From the NCBI GenBank assembly GCA_050249695.1, contig JBFWQA010000002.1, positions 124,001 through 188,000 of the forward strand: a DNA stretch of 64,000 bases, in the 5' to 3' direction. Source of the stretch: JACKJP01 sp050249695 (lineage in GTDB: Bacteria; Pseudomonadota; Alphaproteobacteria; Rhizobiales; Tepidamorphaceae). Position 1 is the first letter of the stretch. The number at the start of each line of letters is the position of its first letter. Below the pieces are notes generated by a model. It worked only from the letters and a program-made list of their open reading frames with translations. It was not told where the DNA came from and searched no databases. The position numbers were made by a program, and so were the translations under genes. Below are positions 58,903-64,000 of this stretch, one piece after another.

Positions 58903-60129
58903 ATGAAAGTCTCGCCGCTCGCGCCCGCAACCTATCCGACCCTCAAGCCCATCGACGGCGTGCGCATGGCCGCCGTGGAGTGCCAGATACGCTACAAGGG
59001 CCGGCCCGATCTCATGCTCATGGTCTTCGACGAGGGCACGACGGTCGCCGGCGCCTTGACCCGTTCCACCACCGCCGGGCCGCCCGTCGAATGGTGCCGC
59101 GCGCATCTCAGCAACGGCTCCATCCGCGCCATCGCCGCCAATTCCGGCAATGCCAACGCCTATACCGGCGAAAAAGGCCACGCGATCGTCAAGGCGAGTG
59201 CGGAAAAGGCGGCGGCAGTCGTCGGGTGCGTTCCAGGCGAGGTTTTCATCGCCTCGACGGGGGTGATCGGCGAACCGCCGCCGCTGGAGAAGCTGACCGG
59301 CGGCATCGAAAAGGCGTCCCTGCTTCTCCAGGCAGACGGCTGGATGGACACCGCCCGCGCCATCATGACGACCGACACTTTCCCCAAGGTCGCAACGCGG
59401 CAGGCCACCATCGACGGCGTCACGGTGACGATCAACGGCATCGCAAAGGGTTCCGGCATGATCGCACCCGACATGGCGACGATGCTGGTCTTCATCGCAA
59501 CCGACGCGGCCATCGCGCCGGAGGCGCTGCAGACGATGACAGACGGTGCCGTTGCGCGCACCTTCAACTGCATCACGGTCGACAGCGACACCTCGACCAG
59601 CGACACGCTGATCACGGCCGCGACCGGCAAGGCCGGCAACGATCGCATCGAGGATGCGGCCGACGCGCGCGCCGCCGGCTTCGCGGCCGCCTATGAGGCG
59701 CTGTGCATGGAGCTTGCCCATCTCGTCATCCGCGACGGCGAGGGCGCGACCAAATTCGTCGAGGTCGAGGTCACCGGCGCCAAATCCGACAAGGATGCAA
59801 GGCAGATCGCGCTCAGCATCGCCAATGCGCCGCTGGTGAAAACCGCGATCGCGGGATCCGACCCCAATTGGGGCCGGATCCTGATGGCGGTCGGCAAGTC
59901 GGGCGTGCCGCTCGATCAGCGGGACATCGTGGTCACGATCTGCGGCATCAAGGTGACGGAGAACGGCGCCGTCGCGCCCTCATATGTCGAGGCGGACGCC
60001 GCGGCGCTGATGAAGAAGGACGACATCTCCATCGGCGTCGATATCGGCCAGGGACAGGGCACGGCCAAGGTTTGGACCTGCGACCTGACGCATGGCTATA
60101 TCGACATCAATGTGAGCTACCGCAGCTAG
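58903..60129 (+). CDS. argJ: Glutamate N-acetyltransferase / amino-acid acetyltransferase ArgJ
   Basis: This 408-residue bifunctional enzyme recycles the acetyl group in arginine synthesis (ornithine acetyltransferase, glutamate N-acetyltransferase). The self-cleavage site is Ala-Thr in KGSGMIAPDMATMLVF, the Thr (residue 193 here) becoming the nucleophile of the beta chain. The DPNWGRILMAVGKSG segment is typical. ATG at 58903 (MKVSPLAP) matches the family start; ATG at 58858 would add 15 residues. It converges with the GNAT gene (7 bp between the stops). Full length and intact. Confidence 0.94.
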   Translation: MKVSPLAPATYPTLKPIDGVRMAAVECQIRYKGRPDLMLMVFDEGTTVAGALTRSTTAGPPVEWCRAHLSNGSIRAIAANSGNANAYTGEKGHAIVKASAEKAAAVVGCVPGEVFIASTGVIGEPPPLEKLTGGIEKASLLLQADGWMDTARAIMTTDTFPKVATRQATIDGVTVTINGIAKGSGMIAPDMATMLVFIATDAAIAPEALQTMTDGAVARTFNCITVDSDTSTSDTLITAATGKAGNDRIEDAADARAAGFAAAYEALCMELAHLVIRDGEGATKFVEVEVTGAKSDKDARQIALSIANAPLVKTAIAGSDPNWGRILMAVGKSGVPLDQRDIVVTICGIKVTENGAVAPSYVEADAAALMKKDDISIGVDIGQGQGTAKVWTCDLTHGYIDINVSYRS

Positions 60130-60136
60130 GCACTCT

Positions 60137-60733
60137 TCAGACGGGCGCGACCATCAGGACGGCATCGCCCTGCGAATAATGCAGTTCCGGGCACGGCACG
60201 AGCGGCCGCCGGGCGATTTCCTCAAAGCCCAGCTTGAGATAGAGGCCGAGCGCCGGAACGTTCTCTTCGAAGACGATGAGGCTCAGGCGGCCGAATCCTT
60301 CCGCGCGCGCCCGCACCGCCGCCGCCTGCATCAATTGCCTGCCGATGCCGCGCCGGCCGTATGGTGCGTGTACGGCGATGCCGGCAATATAGAAGCTCGG
60401 CGTCTCCTCCAGCTCGCTATAGGGGCGCAGCACCGGGTCTTCGTCCGGTTCGCCGCGCGTTTCCATGCCGAACCCGTGCAGCATCCCTGCAACCGCGCCC
60501 CCGGCCTCGGCGACGAGGCAGTTCTCATAGCTGAAGGCGGTGTTGGTGCGGGCATAGCGGCGCTCGCCGACATCAAGGAGATCGGCCGCGTTCGGATCGA
60601 CCTTGCGCCATATATAGGCGGCAAGGCCGTCCGAAGAGAGCAGGAACAGCTCCGCGATCGCCCTCGCGTCGGCGGCGACGGCAGGGCGCAGCAATGTTGG
60701 ACCTGCGACAGATGGTTTTGCGGCGCCGCTCAC
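60137..60733 (-). CDS. GNAT-family N-acetyltransferase
   Basis: This 198-residue protein has the GNAT fold with the acetyl-CoA-binding pyrophosphate loop GRRGIGRQLM at about 126-135 and a C-terminal LGLYLKLGFEEIAR, the beta-bulge motif of the family. The start is GTG at 60733, overlapping the homocysteine methyltransferase stop by 4 bp (GTGA), so the two are coupled. The substrate is not evident. It may act on an amino acid or metabolite linked to its neighbour. Confidence 0.87.
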   Translation of the reverse strand: MSGAAKPSVAGPTLLRPAVAADARAIAELFLLSSDGLAAYIWRKVDPNAADLLDVGERRYARTNTAFSYENCLVAEAGGAVAGMLHGFGMETRGEPDEDPVLRPYSELEETPSFYIAGIAVHAPYGRRGIGRQLMQAAAVRARAEGFGRLSLIVFEENVPALGLYLKLGFEEIARRPLVPCPELHYSQGDAVLMVAPV

Positions 60734-61683
60734 GCCGCCGCCTCAACCACGAACGCTTCGCTGATCGCGTCGATATGACGGTGGTCGGTGCCGCAGCAGC
60801 CGCCGACGACGGCCAACGGCGGCAGAAGGCGCTTGAGATCGTGATGGGCGCGTGCCAGTTCGCCCAGATCGCCCGCGTCGAGTTCCGTGGCCGCATCCAG
60901 TTCCGCATGGCTCTTCGCCGAAGCGTTGACCCTCAGGCCGCGGATGCGGTTTTTCCAGTCGCCGCCTGCCTCCAGGGTGGCGATGAAATGGGAAGGGTGA
61001 GCGCAGTTGATCATGTAGTAGGCCGGATACATATCCGTCGCCGCGTCGATCGCCGCGATCGCTTCGCCGAGCGTCATCCCGTCGGGCAGGCGGCCGTCCG
61101 TCTCCACGGTCAGCGCCAGCGCCACCGGCAGGCCGGCCCGTCGCGCCGCCCGTGCGATGCCGATCGCTTCCTCCGCATAATTCAGCGTCATCGCGGTCAC
61201 CATCTCCGCGCCCGAGCGTGCAAATGTTCCGATCTGTGCCGCGTGATAGGCTTCGGCCTCCTCGGCGGTCATGCGTGCGGAAACGAGGTAGCCGTCGCCG
61301 CGCGGCCCGATATTGCCGCTGATCACGCTGTTGCGCGCATCGAGACCATACTCGCGGCGCAGTTCCCGGAGCAGGGCGATCGCATCGGCGTTGAGCCTGT
61401 CGAGCGCGGCCGCGTCATAGCCGAGCCGCGCGCCCCAATCGGCACTGGCGCGCCAGGTCGCCGATTCAAACACGAAGCCGGCGCCCTTCGCCCTGGCCAG
61501 GTCCAGATAGTCCCGGTAGTAGCGGCGCAGCGCGTTGCGGCCGTCTTCGCTGCCGAGCAGCGGAAACGAGGCGAAAAGCGGCAGGTCGATGCCGTGATGG
61601 TAGATGATGGATGTCTCGAGGCCTCCGTCGGTGATGAAGGTGCCCCCGTTCAGTTGCGGCAGTGCCGGCGAGGTTATGGTCAT
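60730..61683 (-). CDS. Homocysteine S-methyltransferase family protein
   Basis: This 317-residue protein has the zinc-site cysteines of the family: Cys227 in INCAHP and Cys296-Cys297 in GGCCGTD. The N-terminus FITDGGLETSI and GNIGPRGDG are typical of MmuM-like enzymes. These move a methyl group from S-methylmethionine or SAM to homocysteine, giving methionine. ATG at 61683 is chosen; an open extension of 24 codons lies upstream. It is divergent from the second TetR gene with 247 bp between them. Confidence 0.9.
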   Translation of the reverse strand: MTITSPALPQLNGGTFITDGGLETSIIYHHGIDLPLFASFPLLGSEDGRNALRRYYRDYLDLARAKGAGFVFESATWRASADWGARLGYDAAALDRLNADAIALLRELRREYGLDARNSVISGNIGPRGDGYLVSARMTAEEAEAYHAAQIGTFARSGAEMVTAMTLNYAEEAIGIARAARRAGLPVALALTVETDGRLPDGMTLGEAIAAIDAATDMYPAYYMINCAHPSHFIATLEAGGDWKNRIRGLRVNASAKSHAELDAATELDAGDLGELARAHHDLKRLLPPLAVVGGCCGTDHRHIDAISEAFVVEAAA

Positions 61684-61930
61684 GTCATGCGCCTCTGTGT
61701 TGCGATGGTCCGCGTTTCCGGCGAAAAAGGAAGCCGGATGCTGGTGCGGGATCATCGGGATGCCGGCGCATTATTCTAGAAGGAACGTGGTGCGGTTAGA
61801 GTCGCGTCGGAAATAGCGCTGTGAATTCAGCTGGTTGACCTCGATTCACCCCGATCCGGCCGAGCCGAAGGAGTGGCAGCGCCCGCAGAAACCGCACCTG
61901 CGGTACAGTAAGCGGGGAAAGGACGATGTC

Positions 61931-62599
61931 ATGCGCAAGGGCGAAAAGACAAGGAATCGCATTCTCGACATTGCCGAAGCGTCGATCCTGCAGAAAGGGT
62001 TCGGGGCGACCTCGATCGACGAGGTCATCGCCGAGGCCGAAATCACGAAAAGCGGTTTCTTCTACCATTTTCCCGACAAGAACGCGCTCGCGCGGGCCCT
62101 GCTGGAACGTCATATCAGGAACGACGACGAAATCCTCGATCAGCTTTTCGCGCGCGCCCGGCAGCTCGCCGACGATCCTCTCCAGTCCTTCCTGATCGGC
62201 CTCAACCTGTTTGCGGAATTGATGGCCGACATGACGGAGGGTCATCCGGGCTGTCTGGTTGCCACCTATTGCTATCAGGAACGGCTCTTCGACAGCGAAA
62301 TCCGGGCGCTCAACAGGGAGGCCGTGCTGCGCTGGCGGAGCCGGTTCCTGGTGATTCTGCAGGAGATCGCCGACATCTACCCGCCGCGCGACGGGATCGA
62401 ACTTGAACCCCTGGCCGACATGGTCTCAACCATCATCGAAGGCGGCATCATCATGTCGCGGGCGCTCGGCGAACCGCCGGTGTTGGCGCAGCAGGTCGTT
62501 CTGCTGCGCAGCTACATCAAGCTGCTCTTCACGCCGCAATCCATGATTCCGCAGCCGCGATCGGAGGAGCGGCCGCCGGCGTTCAGCAGCGCGGTCTAG
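61931..62599 (+). CDS. TetR-family transcriptional regulator (second)
   Basis: This 222-residue protein has a TetR helix-turn-helix near residues 6-50 (RNRILDIAEASILQKGFGATSIDEVIAEAEITKSGFFYHFPDKNAL) and a long helical ligand domain. ATG at 61931, with AGGA 8-11 bases upstream, is chosen over the TTG at 61835. It is divergent from the methyltransferase gene and converges with an aminotransferase gene 9 bp away. No clear palindromic operator was found in the gap before it. Its target is unknown. Confidence 0.9.
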   Translation: MRKGEKTRNRILDIAEASILQKGFGATSIDEVIAEAEITKSGFFYHFPDKNALARALLERHIRNDDEILDQLFARARQLADDPLQSFLIGLNLFAELMADMTEGHPGCLVATYCYQERLFDSEIRALNREAVLRWRSRFLVILQEIADIYPPRDGIELEPLADMVSTIIEGGIIMSRALGEPPVLAQQVVLLRSYIKLLFTPQSMIPQPRSEERPPAFSSAV

Positions 62600-62608
62600 G
62601 TCGGGATT

Positions 62609-63940
62609 CTAGGCCACCGATGGGATCAACTCGCCGAGCATCCCGAACATCCGGTCGATCTGTTCCTTCTCGACGATCAGGGGCGGCGAAAGGGCGATCG
62701 TGTCGCCGGTGACGCGGATGAGCAGGCCCGCGTTGAAGGCCTTGACGAAAATCTCGTAGGCGCGCTTGCCCGGCGCGCCCGGGCGGCTTTCCAGCTCGAT
62801 GCCGCCGACGATGCCGCAATTGCGGATGTCGATGACGTGCCTGGTGCCCTTCAGCGCGTGAAGCTGCGCTTCCCAATAGGGCTCGAGTTCGGCCGCGCGT
62901 TCGAAGAGCTTCTCCCTGCGGTATATCTCCTGCGTCGCGAGCGCCGCCGCGCAGGCCGCCGGCGAGCCGGAATAGGTATAGCCGTGGAAGAATTCGATCA
63001 CCGCCTCGTCGCCCTGCATCATGGCGTCGTGCACGGCCTGTTTGACGAAGACCGCCCCCATCGGGATGACGCCGTTGGTCAGCCCCTTCGCCGTGGTCAT
63101 TATATCGGGCACGACGCCGAACTTCTCCACCGCAAAGGGCGCGCCGAGACGGCCGAAACCGGTGATGACCTCGTCGAAGACGAGCAGGATCCCGTGCTTG
63201 TCGCAGATGGCCCGCAGGCGTTCCAGATAGTTCTTCGGCGGCACCAGTACGCCGGTCGATCCGGCCACGGGTTCGACGATGACGCAGGCGATGGTTTCCG
63301 CGCCATGCAGCGCGATCAAGCGCTCAAGATCGTCGGCGAATTCCGCGCCATGCTCCGGCTGGCCCTTCGAGAAGGCGTTGCGGGCCGGATCGTGGGTATG
63401 GACGATATGGTCGGAACCGGGCAGCAGCGCGGCGGTGAATGTCTTGCGGTTGGCGACGAGGCCGCCCACTGAAATGCCGCCGAAACCGACGCCGTGATAG
63501 CCGCGTTCGCGGCCGATCACGCGGGTGCGCCCCGCTTCGCCGCGCGCACGATGGTAGGCGAGCGCAATCTTCAGGGCGGTATCGGCGGATTCGGAACCCG
63601 AATTGGTGAAAAAGACGCGGTTCAGCGCCTTGTCGACGACGCCGGACAGCATTTCGGCCGTCTCGAAGGCAAGCGGATGGCCCATCTGGAAGGTCGGGGC
63701 GTAGTCCATGGCCTCCAGCTGCCGGCCGACCGCCTCGCTGATCTCCCGCCTGCCGTGGCCGGCATTGCAGCACCACAGGCCCGAGGTGCCGTCGAGCACC
63801 TGGTTGCCGTCGACATCGGTGTAATACATCCCGCTGGCGGCCGCGAGCAGGCGCGGCGCGGCCTTGAACTGGCGATTGGCGGTAAACGGCATCCAGAAAT
63901 TTTCAAGCTTCGGCATGTTGCCGCGCGGCTCAGCGCTCAT
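62609..63940 (-). CDS. Omega-amino acid:pyruvate (beta-alanine:pyruvate) aminotransferase
   Basis: This 443-residue class III PLP enzyme opens with FWMPFTANRQFKAAPRLLAAASGMYYTDVDGNQVLDGTSGLWCCNAGHGR, the pattern of beta-alanine:pyruvate transaminase. The PLP lysine is Lys285 in TTAKGLTNGVIPMGAV, and FDEVITGFGRLG holds the conserved Asp. It would turn beta-alanine (or a related omega-amine) and pyruvate into malonate semialdehyde and alanine. Its 5' end is 60 bp from the window edge. Cotranscription with genes beyond the edge is possible. Confidence 0.93.
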   Translation of the reverse strand: MSAEPRGNMPKLENFWMPFTANRQFKAAPRLLAAASGMYYTDVDGNQVLDGTSGLWCCNAGHGRREISEAVGRQLEAMDYAPTFQMGHPLAFETAEMLSGVVDKALNRVFFTNSGSESADTALKIALAYHRARGEAGRTRVIGRERGYHGVGFGGISVGGLVANRKTFTAALLPGSDHIVHTHDPARNAFSKGQPEHGAEFADDLERLIALHGAETIACVIVEPVAGSTGVLVPPKNYLERLRAICDKHGILLVFDEVITGFGRLGAPFAVEKFGVVPDIMTTAKGLTNGVIPMGAVFVKQAVHDAMMQGDEAVIEFFHGYTYSGSPAACAAALATQEIYRREKLFERAAELEPYWEAQLHALKGTRHVIDIRNCGIVGGIELESRPGAPGKRAYEIFVKAFNAGLLIRVTGDTIALSPPLIVEKEQIDRMFGMLGELIPSVA

Positions 63941-64000
63941 GGCGGTCTTTCCTAAAATCGGTTTCTCAGGGTCGAATCTTCGTCTTTTGACGGCTCTTCA

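Noticed and set aside
58702..59721. A 339-codon minus-strand frame opposite argJ
   Set aside because: Shadow of the clear ArgJ gene; composition is biased to Arg, Gly, Asp and His and no motif is seen.
61717..61738. Inverted repeat TCCGGC-N10-GCCGGA as an operator for the second TetR
   Set aside because: It lies inside the 5' extension of the methyltransferase frame, is only 6 bp per arm with a long gap, and shows no overlap with a promoter.

Overview
The window is a GC-rich, densely coded chromosomal segment of an alphaproteobacterium, almost certainly of the order Hyphomicrobiales (Rhizobiales). The basis is gene order and gene types: dapE, truA-fmt-def, recR-ybaB-dnaX with the small SRP RNA gene just upstream of dnaX, pheA-kdsB beside a membrane-anchored cytochrome c, a yej operon with two binding-protein genes, and an alphaproteobacterial tad/cpa pilus locus. 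I cannot fix the genus. I saw no tRNA, rRNA, CRISPR array, insertion sequence or prophage, and no gene-free stretch longer than 300 bases.

Layout. 1-13 kb is a housekeeping block: lysine/cell-wall precursor synthesis (dapE, cut by the window edge), tRNA modification and initiator-Met processing (truA, fmt, def), RmuC, an AmpG-type permease, RecR/YbaB/DnaX plus 4.5S RNA, a HIT protein, NudC, prephenate dehydratase, KdsB and a cytochrome c. 13-22 kb is a peptide ABC importer of the Yej type (two binding proteins, two permeases, one double ATPase) with a zinc/cation-diffusion-facilitator gene inserted in the operon. 22-25 kb holds an NlpC/P60 hydrolase, a MarR regulator and a leucyl aminopeptidase. 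24.7-36.1 kb is a tad/cpa pilus locus (tadD; cpaABCDEF-tadBC on the minus strand; a CpaC-N-domain protein and two TadE-like pseudopilins on the plus strand) that lacks a recognisable Flp pilin. Two CtrA-like TTAACCAT motifs lie in its upstream regions. 36-44 kb holds a FecCD-type permease/ATPase pair without a binding protein, rmlCBDA for dTDP-L-rhamnose, a Pro/Ala-rich unknown, and a GDP-mannose precursor enzyme (manC). 44-48 kb is a branched-chain-amino-acid-type importer (livFGMHJ).

48-64 kb is metabolic: a divergent HisD paralogue with altered zinc ligands, a D-amino-acid-type transaminase, malonyl-CoA synthetase, a nucleoside-type ABC importer lacking its binding protein, a TetR-VOC-SRPBCC-DUF1428 operon with a perfect operator inside its promoter, ArgJ, a GNAT acetyltransferase coupled to a homocysteine methyltransferase family protein, a second TetR, and an omega-amino acid:pyruvate aminotransferase.

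The most distinctive items are the operator-promoter of the TetR-VOC operon (56291-56319), the HisD paralogue (48747-50066), the cation-efflux gene inside the yej operon (19209-20126), the pilin-less tad locus with CtrA-like motifs, and two microprotein genes (21854-21931 and 48533-48649). Many adjacent genes overlap by 1-4 bp (ATGA or TGATG), which implies translational coupling. I found no wholly new defence or mobile system.
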